Shown: positions 43,287-50,176, numbered from the stretch's first letter. The stretch: 64,000 bases of DNA from Cryobacterium sp. PH29-G1 (GCF_030063365.1 NZ_JASISY010000005.1:186001-250000); one strand, 5' to 3'. The notes: generated by a model from the sequence alone, not told the origin. A program made the numbers and translations.

Positions 43287-43970
43287 GTGACTGATACACG
43301 CGTCTACCCCACTTTTGCTCGTAACGCTGCTCCTTCGGCTGCGCGGAGCACGCGCCGACGCACCAGCTTGGTGCTCGCCGGTGGCGCGATTTTCGCCCTC
43401 GCGCTCACCGGGTGCAGTGCTGGCGACGCCCCGGAATCGTCGAGTTCCGCGACGGCCACCAGCGGAGCATCCGCTGAGCCGACGGACGACGCCGCAGCGA
43501 CGTCTTCACCCACGCCCACGCCCACGCCGGAAGCGACCGGCGCACCCATTGCGCAGACCTGTGATGATCTGCTCACGCTGCAGAATGTTTACGATTTCAA
43601 CCCGAACTACGGCACCGCGCCCAAGTACTCGCCGACCGCGGGAAGCTTGGCCGAAACTGCCGAAACTTACAACGGATTGACCTGCGGCTGGTCGAACCAG
43701 ACCAGCGGTGAGCTCATCGAGGTCTCCGTCGTGGCACCGAACGACGTGCTGATGACTCGGCTTGAGCAGAAAGCCGACGTTGACAGCCAAGCCGTTCCCA
43801 CCTACGGCACACCGCCGGCCGTGGACGGATTCTTCACTTACGCCGGTGGCAGCGGCCAGGCCCAGGTGTTCACCGGAACCTACTGGATCACCATGAGCTC
43901 TCCGGCCTTTTACAACGAGCCCGGCGCTGCTGAGGGCCTCATGTCGGCGGTACTCTCACACCTCGGGTAG
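43287..43970 (+). CDS. Secreted lipoprotein of unknown function
   Basis: 227 aa from a GTG. A basic N-terminus (RSTRRRTS) precedes a hydrophobic stretch and a lipobox ALTGC (about Cys42). A Ser/Thr/Pro/Ala-rich spacer to about residue 90 ([13 protein letters not shown]) leads to a C-terminal domain with a Cys pair (QTCDDLL ... LTCGWSNQ). Domain and function are not recognised; the layout resembles actinobacterial DUF3558-like or other small cell-surface lipoproteins. It is divergent from argS and is the last ordinary gene before the island. Confidence 0.85.
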   Translation: MTDTRVYPTFARNAAPSAARSTRRRTSLVLAGGAIFALALTGCSAGDAPESSSSATATSGASAEPTDDAAATSSPTPTPTPEATGAPIAQTCDDLLTLQNVYDFNPNYGTAPKYSPTAGSLAETAETYNGLTCGWSNQTSGELIEVSVVAPNDVLMTRLEQKADVDSQAVPTYGTPPAVDGFFTYAGGSGQAQVFTGTYWITMSSPAFYNEPGAAEGLMSAVLSHLG

Positions 43971-43988
43971 CTTTCCGGGGTCCAGCCC

Positions 43989-44026
43989 GTCGAGACCAGT
44001 TCGGTATCGACAGCCACGGTCTCGAC
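43989..44026 (+). terminator. Inverted repeat after the lipoprotein gene
   Basis: GTCGAGACC (43989-43997) and GGTCTCGAC (44018-44026) can pair as a 9-bp stem with a 20-base loop, 18 bases after the lipoprotein stop. It may be a terminator; the long loop and lack of a T-run make this uncertain. Confidence 0.4.
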
Positions 44027-44061
44027 CCCTCGTTCCATGATGCTAACCTTGAACCACCCTG

Positions 44062-44133
44062 GCCCCCATAGCTCAGGGGATAGAGCACTGCCCTCCGGAG
44101 GCAGGGGCGGCAGTTCGAATCTGCCTGGGGGCA
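44062..44133 (+). tRNA. tRNA-Arg (anticodon CCG)
   Basis: Full cloverleaf: acceptor GCCCCCA (44062-44068) pairs with TGGGGGC (44126-44132), D-stem GCTC/GAGC, anticodon stem CTGCC/GGCAG with loop CTCCGGA (anticodon CCG at 44095-44097), T-stem GGCAG/CTGCC with loop TTCGAAT. Discriminator A at 44133; the CCA is not encoded. It reads CGG codons. Its 3' part is duplicated at 45497, marking it as the attachment site of an integrated element. Confidence 0.97.
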
Positions 44134-44135
44134 CA
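44090..44135 (+). repeat. att-like direct repeat, tRNA copy
   Basis: 46 bp from the anticodon stem to two bases past the tRNA end, identical to 45497-45542 (offset 1,407). Identity across the tRNA 3' end is the classic footprint of tyrosine-recombinase integration. Confidence 0.93.
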
Positions 44136-44208
44136 TTTGCAAGTTCCGCGTAATTACGCGGAACTAAGCATCTTCCGAAGCTTCGTCTGACGTTGTTGAA
44201 TTGTGGTT

Positions 44209-44227
44209 TGCCCACATTTTGCCCACA
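44209..44227 (-). repeat. 19-bp duplicate, possible integrase C-terminal remnant (copy 1)
   Basis: TGCCCACATTTTGCCCACA, identical to 45375-45393. On the minus strand one frame reads NVGKMWANHNSTTSDEAS and then stops, which looks like the tail of an actinobacterial tyrosine integrase ending beside its tRNA site. The rest of 44136-44444 shows no gene and is richer in A+T than the flanks. Confidence 0.6.
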
Positions 44228-44444
44228 TTGTTGGAATTCGCAGTTACCTTTGCTCAAATTGAAATGCGCAGGAAAGTCGCTCCGCTAGACATGGCCGCAT
44301 GCGGCCTCATATGCTGAACCTACCGCTCGGACGAGTTGCGGCAATTCCATAGTTCTCAACAGTCTCTCGCGGCTCTCAGCAAAGACGACTAAACTCTAGC
44401 TCGCGGGTTCTTCGAAAGGCATTTCCATCAAGCGACTATATGCA

Positions 44445-44909
44445 GTGACGGTTACCTTAGCAATGCAAATTGGATTTTTATTCTCGCGCGCTGCTATTGG
44501 GTATAGCCAATCCGACGGCGACCTGACCTTCGGACAATCTCTCTGGAACAATGCTCTCGCTTCCGTCTTGTGGTCGGCACCCATCGTTCTATTGATCGCG
44601 CTCGTGAATTACCTATTCTTTTACTATTTATTTCGCGCTCTCACCCGGTCCGGCAAACGGCAACATTGGCAGAACGGCTTAATCGCCGCTGTAATGGTCG
44701 CCGTCGTAATTATTCTCCTAAACGTTACCGCTGAATGGATCAGCACCTCACTCGCCGACGTTAAGAATTACAGCGACCGCACTCCTGTCGTGATAGCACA
44801 GTGGCTCGGGAATCTGGGCGTCATTGTATGGTCGAGTGTCGCTGCTGCTGCTTTGGCCGGAATCGCGAACAATTCGAGCCGGGCATCTTCTCAGTCAGGA
44901 TCCAAGTAA
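44445..44909 (+). CDS. Small membrane protein of unknown function
   Basis: 154 aa from a GTG at 44445; the next in-frame stop upstream is at 44397, so no better start exists, and the ribosome binding site is weak. Three clear transmembrane helices are seen (about residues 42-65 PIVLLIALVNYLFFYYLF, 78-98 LIAAVMVAVVIILLNVTAEW, 120-142 LGVIVWSSVAAAALAGIA) and perhaps a fourth at the N-terminus. No family is recognised. It lies inside the 1.4-kb att-bounded segment and has lower GC than neighbours. A decayed copy of its LTFGQSLWNNALASVLW region lies at 51455. Confidence 0.65.
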   Translation: MTVTLAMQIGFLFSRAAIGYSQSDGDLTFGQSLWNNALASVLWSAPIVLLIALVNYLFFYYLFRALTRSGKRQHWQNGLIAAVMVAVVIILLNVTAEWISTSLADVKNYSDRTPVVIAQWLGNLGVIVWSSVAAAALAGIANNSSRASSQSGSK

Positions 44910-45374
44910 AAATGGTAGGTTCCGCCTCGGTCTCGACTCCTCTCTCACGCACATTGAGCGCATGAACACGAGGTAGTTCAGGGCGGTAGCGCCCGCACAG
45001 TCCGAGGTATTCCCGCGCCCTATCTCAACTCCTACCCTGAGTGCGAATCCGGCGTGTACGGAGTGGTGGGCGGCCAGTGGCACGACATGGCCAATCCGTC
45101 TTTCCAGGACGTCTCCCTTCAAGCGAGCCTGTTGAACCCCACCGAATGTTGTTGACGCCGACCAGAACGGGCGTCAGGCATCGGAAATTTTCACGCTTAT
45201 GAATTTTGCTCCCGCCCGGGCTTGATGGGTATCTGACCATTGACCTCGCAGCACACTCAAACCCTTGGGTCTACGTCGTTGCTGTCGAGCCTACCGACCG
45301 CGTAGGTGAGGGCTGCGAATATGGTCACGTCCGCCGGGTGGTGACCGTAAAGCGCAGGATTCTCACATTGGCCG
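44910..45374. other. Non-coding segment of the island
   Basis: No gene is supported in either strand. Short open frames (for example 45206-45400) lack start signals and protein-like composition. The segment probably holds remains of the integrated element. Confidence 0.5.
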
Positions 45375-45393
45375 TGCCCACATTTTGCCCACA
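45375..45393 (-). repeat. 19-bp duplicate, possible integrase C-terminal remnant (copy 2)
   Basis: Identical to 44209-44227 but at an offset of 1,166 bp, different from the att offset, so it is a separate duplication. On the minus strand it again reads VGKMWA, and it sits 104 bp left of the second att copy. Confidence 0.6.
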
Positions 45394-45496
45394 ACCATAG
45401 AGAATTGATCCGCTCGAACGATGCTCGTCATGATTGAAATACCCCATTGATCAAGGGTTCCGCTAATTGAGGCAGGCAACACAAATTCGGTGGTTC

Positions 45497-45542
45497 GCCC
45501 TCCGGAGGCAGGGGCGGCAGTTCGAATCTGCCTGGGGGCACA
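45497..45542 (+). repeat. att-like direct repeat, second copy
   Basis: Identical to 44090-44135. It contains only the 3' half of the tRNA and no acceptor 5' arm or D-arm, so it is not a second tRNA gene. It bounds a 1.4-kb segment that has no integrase of its own; the island continues to the right for 6 kb. Confidence 0.92.
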
Positions 45543-45679
45543 CTCTGGCGTGACAGTCCAGTTCGGACTATTGCCACCCACTTCGGACAATCCGGCTATC
45601 AAGTTCGTTGAAAGTCATGTCGTTTTCTTGAGCAGACGTAACCCGAACGCGGTCCTCAGCCTGTCGCAGTTGACGTGCC

Positions 45680-46105
45680 TTGGCAGGATTTCCTTACGCG
45701 ACAGGTCAAACGGGACAAGTTCGCTCAGACGGCGTGCAGAGCTTCACCGCCAGTCAGCGGGCCAAGATGTGGACCCGGTTTCTGACAGGGAACTTCGGAG
45801 AGTTGTGGGTGGCGGAGCTTGAAGGGCGGATCGTCGGTTTCGCCTCTACTGGCCCTCCTCGCGAGCAGCCTCCGGTTAGCGATCTTGAGCTGGGCAGCAT
45901 CTACCTGCTCGCCGCGCACCATGGGTCAGGGCTTGGCCAGGAGCTCCTCGATGTCGCCCTCGGCGACCGAGGGGCGTCGCTCTGGGTCTTGGACGACAAT
46001 CCAAGAGCACACGCGTTCTATGCCCGCAATGGGTTTTCGCCGGACGGAGCCTACAAAATTGATGAGCACTTCGGCAATGTCCGTGAGATCAGAATGGTTC
46101 GTTGA
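45680..46105 (+). CDS. GNAT acetyltransferase, N-terminus probably lost
   Basis: 141 aa from a TTG at 45680, the first possible start after an in-frame stop at 45671; no ribosome binding site is seen. Motif A is HHGSGLGQELLDVAL (acetyl-CoA pyrophosphate loop) and motif B is DDNPRAHAFYARNGF. Full-length relatives usually carry about 30 more residues at the N-terminus. Since the att copy ends 138 bp upstream, recombination may have cut the gene. Function of the remaining protein is doubtful; the target is unknown. Confidence 0.72.
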   Translation: MAGFPYATGQTGQVRSDGVQSFTASQRAKMWTRFLTGNFGELWVAELEGRIVGFASTGPPREQPPVSDLELGSIYLLAAHHGSGLGQELLDVALGDRGASLWVLDDNPRAHAFYARNGFSPDGAYKIDEHFGNVREIRMVR

Positions 46106-46146
46106 AGGCCGCGGAGCAGAATGCGGTGCCGCGTAGGGTGTCAACA

Positions 46147-46494
46147 ATGGACCCCGTGGAACTGATGGATCTCAACAACGACGTTCGAGAAGGCCGCGTC
46201 AGAATCTGGCATGGCGGAGCCCCCGACCTCGTTTACGTCACCACAGAGCGCGAACTCGCGCGGGCCATTGCCGCTCACTGGGCCAAGAGACGCAATAGCC
46301 AAGGTCGCGGCTGGCTATATCGCGTCTCGCTCGACGACGTCGATTTGGCACCAGACGACGACCTACCCCGCGGGCCCTTCATCAGCTTTCAGGCAGCCCG
46401 CGTACGAGTCGCGGCCGTTTTCGATCGCGGTGTCGACCCTGACAACCCGAGGCATGTGCGCGAACTCGAGAAGTTCGTCCGTTTGATCGGCTAA
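46147..46494 (+). CDS. Unrecognised small protein, possibly Arr-like
   Basis: 115 aa from the ATG at 46147; TAGGGT ends seven bases before it. The protein reads WHGGAPDLVYVTTERELARA, then RGWLYRVSLDDVDLAPDDDL and SFQAARVRVAAVFDRGVD. A short protein with an N-terminal HGG, a middle TTE/ARA helix and a C-terminal V-rich strand is loosely like Arr-type ADP-ribosyltransferases or other small ART-fold proteins. This is a weak visual likeness and no catalytic triad can be assigned. It sits between a GNAT gene and a toxin-antitoxin pair. Confidence 0.6.
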   Translation: MDPVELMDLNNDVREGRVRIWHGGAPDLVYVTTERELARAIAAHWAKRRNSQGRGWLYRVSLDDVDLAPDDDLPRGPFISFQAARVRVAAVFDRGVDPDNPRHVRELEKFVRLIG

Positions 46495-46572
46495 ATGGAG
46501 CGCGATGACCGTTCGGCTCCGGGCGCTGGGACATGAACTCTGAGACGCACCCAGTCGTCCGACCGGCTGGCG

Positions 46573-46601
46573 TTGAATTCAGAACACATTCGGAATAGAC
46601 T
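46573..46601 (+). promoter_or_regulatory. Promoter of the 46608 antitoxin gene (leaderless)
   Basis: TTGAAT (46573-46578), a 17-bp spacer and TAGACT (46596-46601), ending six bases before the ATG. This is the best complete sigma-A-type promoter seen in the window. Confidence 0.6.
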
Positions 46602-46607
46602 CGATTC

Positions 46608-47078
46608 ATGGCGCCAATAACACTCACCCCTGCAGAGCGACGCGTTGTGCAATCGTCGGAACTGTCCCGTAATTCTGCAGCGGTCTTCGCTGCCGCTGAG
46701 GAAGCACCCGTCGAGGTCACTCGGCGCGATGGCGAAACGTTGGTTCTCACCACGAAACGTGAAACGGCTGCCCATGAACGGATCCTCGAGGTCGCCGCAC
46801 AGCTGATCGCCGTGTCACTGGATGACAGAGGCACGCTAGAGGATCGCCTCGCACGACCGTTTCCCTGGATCAAGCTGCTCAGCGTTCAGGACCAGAGAAC
46901 CTGCGCACAGGACATCATCGACACGGCTCGTGGCGCATTTGTTGTGAATCAGCCGGGGCGGATACTCACTGAGATCAAGGCGTGGCAGAACACCGCGGAG
47001 GCTGTTGCGGCCGGCTGGGGACAGGAAGAACCGGATTGGCTTCGTGAACCTGTGGCGGTCAAGAAGCCCCGCGCCTAA
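46608..47078 (+). CDS. Phd/YefM-superfamily-like antitoxin
   Basis: 156 aa. Residues ~15-60 (SSELSRNSAAVFAAAEEAPV, VTRRDGETLVLTTK) match the N-terminal DNA-binding fold of prevent-host-death antitoxins, with a longer C-terminal region that would wrap the toxin. It overlaps the downstream RelE-like gene by one base (TAATG), the normal arrangement. The protein is larger than YefM (about 85 aa), as in the larger actinobacterial family of this pair. It should repress its own promoter and neutralise the toxin. With the toxin gene damaged, it may now be an orphan. Confidence 0.82.
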   Translation: MAPITLTPAERRVVQSSELSRNSAAVFAAAEEAPVEVTRRDGETLVLTTKRETAAHERILEVAAQLIAVSLDDRGTLEDRLARPFPWIKLLSVQDQRTCAQDIIDTARGAFVVNQPGRILTEIKAWQNTAEAVAAGWGQEEPDWLREPVAVKKPRA

Positions 47079-47383
47079 TGGCACCGAAGAAGGGGATCGT
47101 CGCTCGCCCCCTCAAATCATCAGAATTCGCCATCGAGCATGTAACGAGTCAAGCCGTGACTGGATGGCGCGATATCGTCGCTACCCAGAAAAGCTCCGCC
47201 GCGGACGCCTGGGACCGGCTCACGAAGGCCCCGAACCAGTCGGACCCCAAATGCCACCAGCTCAAGGGCCAACTCGCAACTATTGTTCGTGACGGCGTCG
47301 AACACGATCAATGGCAGTACGAACTCGCTGGGGGCGCACGCATTTGGTTCTGCGTTGAGGGCAGAACAGTGAACCGTCCCTGA
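47078..47383 (+). pseudogene. RelE-like toxin cut at its 3' end by an IS
   Basis: 101 codons. The body (TGWRDIVATQKSSAADAWDRL, CHQLKGQLATIVRDGVEHDQ, YELAGGARIWFCVEGRTV) is a RelE/ParE-superfamily mRNA interferase-like fold. At GRT the sequence enters the IS end (TGAACCGTCCC at 47370), which supplies VNRP and a stop. Relatives continue for roughly a dozen more residues with a His-rich end. Those C-terminal residues often include catalytic ones in RelE toxins, so activity is doubtful. Confidence 0.75.
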
Positions 47384-47420
47384 TTTCCTGCCGCTTTCTT
47401 TCTGGTGAAAGGATTCGGTT

Positions 47421-47735
47421 ATGCCCAAGAAATACCCAAATGAGGTTCGTGAGCGACCGGTTCGTATGACGCTTGATCGTGTGAAGGATTACCCTTCGAT
47501 GCGGGTGGCGTGCCGCGACCTGGCCGCCAAGCTCAACTTCGGCGCTGAGACCCTGCGGAAGTGGGTCACGCAGGCGCAGGCCGATGCCGGCGAACGCACC
47601 GGCCCCACGAGCGAGGAACTCGAGGAGATCAAGCGGCTCAAGCGCGAAAACCGTGACCTGCGCGAGACGAATGACATCCTCAAAGCGGCAGCGTCTTTCT
47701 TCGCGAGGGAGCTCGACCCTCGCAGCCGTCCATAG
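47421..47735 (+). CDS. IS3-family transposase OrfA
   Basis: 104 aa. A helix-turn-helix (YPNEVRERPVRMTLDRV ... ACRDLAAKLNFGAETLRKWV) is followed by a leucine-zipper-like helix EEIKRLKRENRDLRETNDIL and the end AAASFFARELDP, which is the typical OrfA C-terminus. GAAAGGA precedes the ATG. OrfB lies in the -1 frame, so a programmed frameshift would have joined them. With OrfB truncated the element is dead on its own. Confidence 0.92.
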   Translation: MPKKYPNEVRERPVRMTLDRVKDYPSMRVACRDLAAKLNFGAETLRKWVTQAQADAGERTGPTSEELEEIKRLKRENRDLRETNDILKAAASFFARELDPRSRP

Positions 47736-47944
47736 TCGCTTTCGTCCTGGGGATGAAAGCGAACGGCCATGGAGTCGCGTTGACGTGTGACGTCCTGCGC
47801 GAGCAGGGCGTCGCTGTCAATTCACGGTCCTATCGTGCATGGAAGACGCGCGCCGCCGCCGCGCGAGTCCAGAGCGACGCGGTCCTCGTCGACCGGCTCC
47901 GGGCGTTGAAGGCTCGAGATTGCCAAGGCCGTTCGCGAGCCTCT
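47732..47944 (+). pseudogene. IS3-family transposase OrfB, 5' fragment
   Basis: In the -1 frame relative to orfA, IVAFVLGMKANGHGVALTC and VAVNSRSYRAWKTRAA are recognisable OrfB N-terminal sequence up to about DRLRALKARDCQGR. The DDE catalytic core is absent. The frame stays open to 48316 but is no longer OrfB-like. Confidence 0.8.
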
Positions 47945-48225
47945 GATTGTCCCTACATCCGAAAGGCCAACTCTTCCGCTACCAGACCCCGCACGCGCCT
48001 TAAGCGTCCATGCGGTTCTCGAGTGACACGGCATAGGTGCGCTCAGCTGGCGGTGGTCGGGCCCCAGATCCGTCGCGCTGGGGGTTCCTGTGCTGCACCC
48101 GGACGAGCCCGAGCCGCTCCCTTGTTTCGCCCCTGTCTCGCCCCTGGTGAGACTAATGGCCCGCAAGTCACGTGTCTTGCTCGTGAAGTCTTCACGACTC
48201 TCGAGCCGACCACGGCGCCTGCGCC
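47945..48225. other. Unassigned segment between the IS remnant and doc
   Basis: No gene, repeat or IS end is recognised. It may contain the deletion junction of the IS element. The lost 3' end of the RelE-like gene was looked for here and not found. Confidence 0.5.
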
Positions 48226-48603
48226 TCAGCGCTCCTCGCTGCCTAGGTCAATGCGTTCCGCAATCTCGGAGACGTCGTCAAGGCGTCCGGAAGCAACGTC
48301 CATGATGAATTCATAGGCCTCATCATTGGACCAGCTCAGCCGTCTTCCATTCATACCGAGGAAAGCGATCAGCGCAGCGAGACTCAGCCTCTTGTTGCCG
48401 TCAATCAAGCCGTGGTTGCGGGCCAAGGAGTGCGTCAGCGCCGCGGCCTTCTCGTTGAGACTCCCGTAGGCATCCCTTCCAAATGCGCTCGCGCGCGGAC
48501 GGGCCAGCGCCGACCCGAGCAACCCCTGGTCACGGACCGGCATGTCTCCTCCGAGGGCCCGCTGCCCGACGTAGAGGAGATCAGCGTAGGTGAGATAGAT
48601 CAC
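48226..48603 (-). CDS. doc: Doc-family toxin (Fic fold)
   Basis: 125 aa. The Doc motif is HSLARNHGLIDGNKRLSLAA: His, Asp, Asn, Lys and Arg of HxxxDGNKR are all present, so the active site looks intact. Doc proteins inactivate EF-Tu by phosphorylation. The start lies inside the end of the antitoxin gene (four-base overlap, 48600-48603). The N-terminus YLTYADLLYVGQRALGGD is typical. Confidence 0.92.
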   Translation of the reverse strand: MIYLTYADLLYVGQRALGGDMPVRDQGLLGSALARPRASAFGRDAYGSLNEKAAALTHSLARNHGLIDGNKRLSLAALIAFLGMNGRRLSWSNDEAYEFIMDVASGRLDDVSEIAERIDLGSEER

Positions 48604-48803
48604 TTTCCCAGGCGTTCAAGCGCTTCAGCGTAGCGCGGGAGCTCCTCGTCAAGGACACTACTCAGAAGGTCCTGTCGGCTGTGGTTCTCGACGTATTCAC
48701 GCACCGCCTGCTTGGCGATGTCCTGCATGGACCGCCTCTCGTACTCGGCACGGCGACGCAGGGCGTCCGCCTCATCATCGGTCAAGCGCAGGGTCATTGG
48801 CAT
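48600..48803 (-). CDS. Ribbon-helix-helix antitoxin of the Doc module
   Basis: 67 aa from the ATG at 48803; a GTG at 48809 is possible, but TACCGT ends exactly six bases before the ATG. MTLRLTDDEADALRRRAEYE is a MetJ/Arc/CopG-type ribbon-helix-helix, with the C-terminal helix (about 40-67) to bind Doc. RHH rather than Phd partners occur with actinobacterial Doc toxins. An imperfect palindrome overlaps its -10 box, as expected for autorepression. Confidence 0.87.
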   Translation of the reverse strand: MPMTLRLTDDEADALRRRAEYERRSMQDIAKQAVREYVENHSRQDLLSSVLDEELPRYAEALERLGK

Positions 48804-48809
48804 GGACAC

Positions 48810-48829
48810 ACGGTATCACCAGTGACACC
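48810..48829 (-). promoter_or_regulatory. -10 box and operator of the RHH-Doc module
   Basis: TACCGT on the minus strand (48810-48815) overlaps GGTATCACCAGTGACACC (48812-48829), an inverted repeat with 8-bp arms, one mismatch and a two-base centre. Position and symmetry fit RHH antitoxin binding. Confidence 0.6.
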
Positions 48830-48861
48830 GTTCTCGATAGGGTTCCAATAGGGGGTTCCGC

Positions 48862-48887
48862 CTACGGGCCTGCGTTAGCGCCCGTAG
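48862..48887 (-). terminator. Hairpin across the yoeB stop codon
   Basis: CTACGGGC (48862-48869) pairs with GCCCGTAG (48880-48887), a perfect 8-bp stem. The yoeB stop (48875-48877) lies in the 10-base loop. No T-run is present; it may end the yefM-yoeB transcript. Confidence 0.5.
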
Positions 48888-49135
48888 TGGTATCGACATC
48901 CGGCGATACGGACTTCGTCGTTCTCGACCTTGTAGATCAGGCGATGTTCGTCTGTAATACGACGTGACCAATACCCGTGGAAGCCGTGCTTGAGGGGTTC
49001 GGGTTTTCCGATTCCTTCATTGCCGTTGCGCATAACGTCGGTCAGGAGCGTATTGATGCGTTTGAGGATCTTGCGGTCTTGCGTCTGCCACCAGCAGTAG
49101 TCGTCCCAGGCGTCCTCGTCCCAGAGCAACTTCAT
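48875..49135 (-). CDS. yoeB: YoeB/Txe-family mRNA interferase toxin
   Basis: 86 aa, normal length. LLWDEDAWDDYCWWQTQDRK, the catalytic Glu/Arg region KPEPLKHGFHGYWSRRITDEHRLIYKV, and the C-terminal GCRYHYGR with the catalytic His and Tyr are all intact. It cuts mRNA on the ribosome. The start overlaps the yefM stop by four bases (49132-49135). Confidence 0.95.
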   Translation of the reverse strand: MKLLWDEDAWDDYCWWQTQDRKILKRINTLLTDVMRNGNEGIGKPEPLKHGFHGYWSRRITDEHRLIYKVENDEVRIAGCRYHYGR

Positions 49136-49383
49136 TCGTCAAGGTCGTGCTGCGTGCCCTGGCCCGCCTCGAGTCGCTCGATCGATCCGAGGAGGCGGCG
49201 CGCGTTCGCGGGGTTCTTCAGCAGATACGCGGTTTCCTTGAGCGACTCGTAGTCGTCGAGCGAGACGATGACCACGGGTTCGTGCCCTGCACGAGTGATA
49301 ACGACTTCTTCTCGGTCATCCACCACTGCTGAGAGAGTCTCGGCGTACTTCGCCCGGGATTCTGAATATGTCATGGTTCGCAT
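49132..49383 (-). CDS. yefM: YefM-family antitoxin
   Basis: 83 aa from the ATG at 49383, preceded by GAAAGGATCTCA. MRTMTYSESRAKYAETLSAV, VVITRAGHEPVVIVSLDDYE and SLKETAYLLKNPANARRLL are the standard YefM sequence. It binds YoeB and represses the operon. The frame extends upstream to 49446, but the ribosome binding site fixes this start. A TGTACA-centred operator lies 15-31 bp upstream. Confidence 0.96.
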   Translation of the reverse strand: MRTMTYSESRAKYAETLSAVVDDREEVVITRAGHEPVVIVSLDDYESLKETAYLLKNPANARRLLGSIERLEAGQGTQHDLDE

Positions 49384-49397
49384 TGAGATCCTTTCAC

Positions 49398-49414
49398 GTA
49401 CAGAAAATTGTACA
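49398..49414 (-). promoter_or_regulatory. yefM-yoeB operator with TGTACA core
   Basis: GTACAGAAAATTGTACA: GTACA and TGTAC form an inverted repeat with a 6-bp spacer, and TGTACA is at 49409-49414. E. coli YefM is known to bind TGTACA-centred palindromes, so this is a strong operator candidate. Confidence 0.7.
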
Positions 49415-49507
49415 TCTCCTTGGTTGCGACTACAAGATGCACCCACGGCTCCACCATCGTCGCGTAAGCCGTTCCACTTACGGGAACAGTCGGTAGTCGT
49501 CTCTCGG

Positions 49508-49936
49508 CTAAACGCCGGGGTTGACGATGCGCTCCATCCACGTCTCCGGGGCGATCAAGGTGGAGAACCCGAGATTGGAATACAGGCTGTGTGCATCGTT
49601 GGTCGAGAGGGCGATGCGCCTCAGTCCCAGGGGATCGCACTCCTCGAGAATCCCCGCGATGAGGGCTTTGCCAATGCCGTGACCGCGAACTGTGGGGTCG
49701 ACGAAGACATCGCAGAGCCATGCAAACGTGACGCCGTCCGTGATGACGCGCGCGTAAGCGACCTGCCGATTAGAGACAGTGTCGTACATGCCGAAGTTGC
49801 GTGAGCCGTCAATGGCTGCGTCCTGCCGTGAGCGTGATCGCTCGGGCGCCCAATAGGACAGCTCGCTGATCCAGCGGTGCACCTGATCGCGGTCGATCTC
49901 AGCAAGGTCAGATGAGAACCGATAATTTGCATTCAT
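49508..49936 (-). CDS. GNAT acetyltransferase
   Basis: 142 aa from the ATG at 49936 with GGGACGA upstream. The fold reads from SYWAPERSRSRQDAAIDGSR through FAWLCDVFVDPTVRGHGIGK (motif A with RGHGIGKAL) to LSTNDAHSLYSNLGF (motif B). This is the small YjhQ/ArgA-like GNAT group often called GNAT family N-acetyltransferase with an N-terminal SYW motif. The target is unknown. It is on the minus strand between two toxin-antitoxin pairs; GNATs of the TacT type can be toxins, but no RHH partner is beside this one. Confidence 0.9.
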   Translation of the reverse strand: MNANYRFSSDLAEIDRDQVHRWISELSYWAPERSRSRQDAAIDGSRNFGMYDTVSNRQVAYARVITDGVTFAWLCDVFVDPTVRGHGIGKALIAGILEECDPLGLRRIALSTNDAHSLYSNLGFSTLIAPETWMERIVNPGV

Positions 49937-50148
49937 CGTCCCATCTAATCGTGTTGACACAAGCCGTGCTGAGTTCGGTCAACTGGACCGACCGCCGAAT
50001 CCATGTGCGATTGGCGAGGATCAAAACGAACGAGCGCCCCGTAGGGGGTTCGGCTTGCGGGCGTGAACAGCTATTGGGCCAATGCGCGCGGTGTGCACTT
50101 GACGTGAGTTCTTGGCCGAGGTGGCCATAGGAGGTGACACCGAGATAT

Positions 50149-50176
50149 CATGTACATGACGTACTTAACGTACGTT
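50149..50176 (+). promoter_or_regulatory. GTAC-repeat operator upstream of the 50212 antitoxin
   Basis: Three GTAC cores at 50152, 50161 and 50170, exactly 9 bp apart. The first is in the palindrome CATGTACATG (50149-50158, with TGTACA inside) and the last in AACGTACGTT (50167-50176). It lies 36-63 bp before the start codon. The core matches the yefM operator 0.7 kb away. Confidence 0.65.

Larger units (their letters stand above)
47370..47944 (+). mobile_element. Truncated IS3-family element
   Basis: Left end TGAACCGTCCC (47370-47380) is like IS3-family terminal repeats, orfA is intact, and orfB stops being recognisable near 47944. No matching right repeat (GGGACGGTTCA) was found downstream, so the right end is deleted. 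The insertion is in the RelE-like toxin gene. Confidence 0.8.

Noticed and set aside
45206-45400. 64-codon plus-strand gene
   Set aside because: No ribosome binding site, no family, and it lies in decayed island sequence.
45497-45542. Second tRNA-Arg gene
   Set aside because: Only the 3' half is present; acceptor 5' strand and D-arm are missing, so it is an att-type copy.
47370-48316. Complete IS3 element
   Set aside because: No right terminal repeat and orfB has no DDE core; only a remnant is supported.
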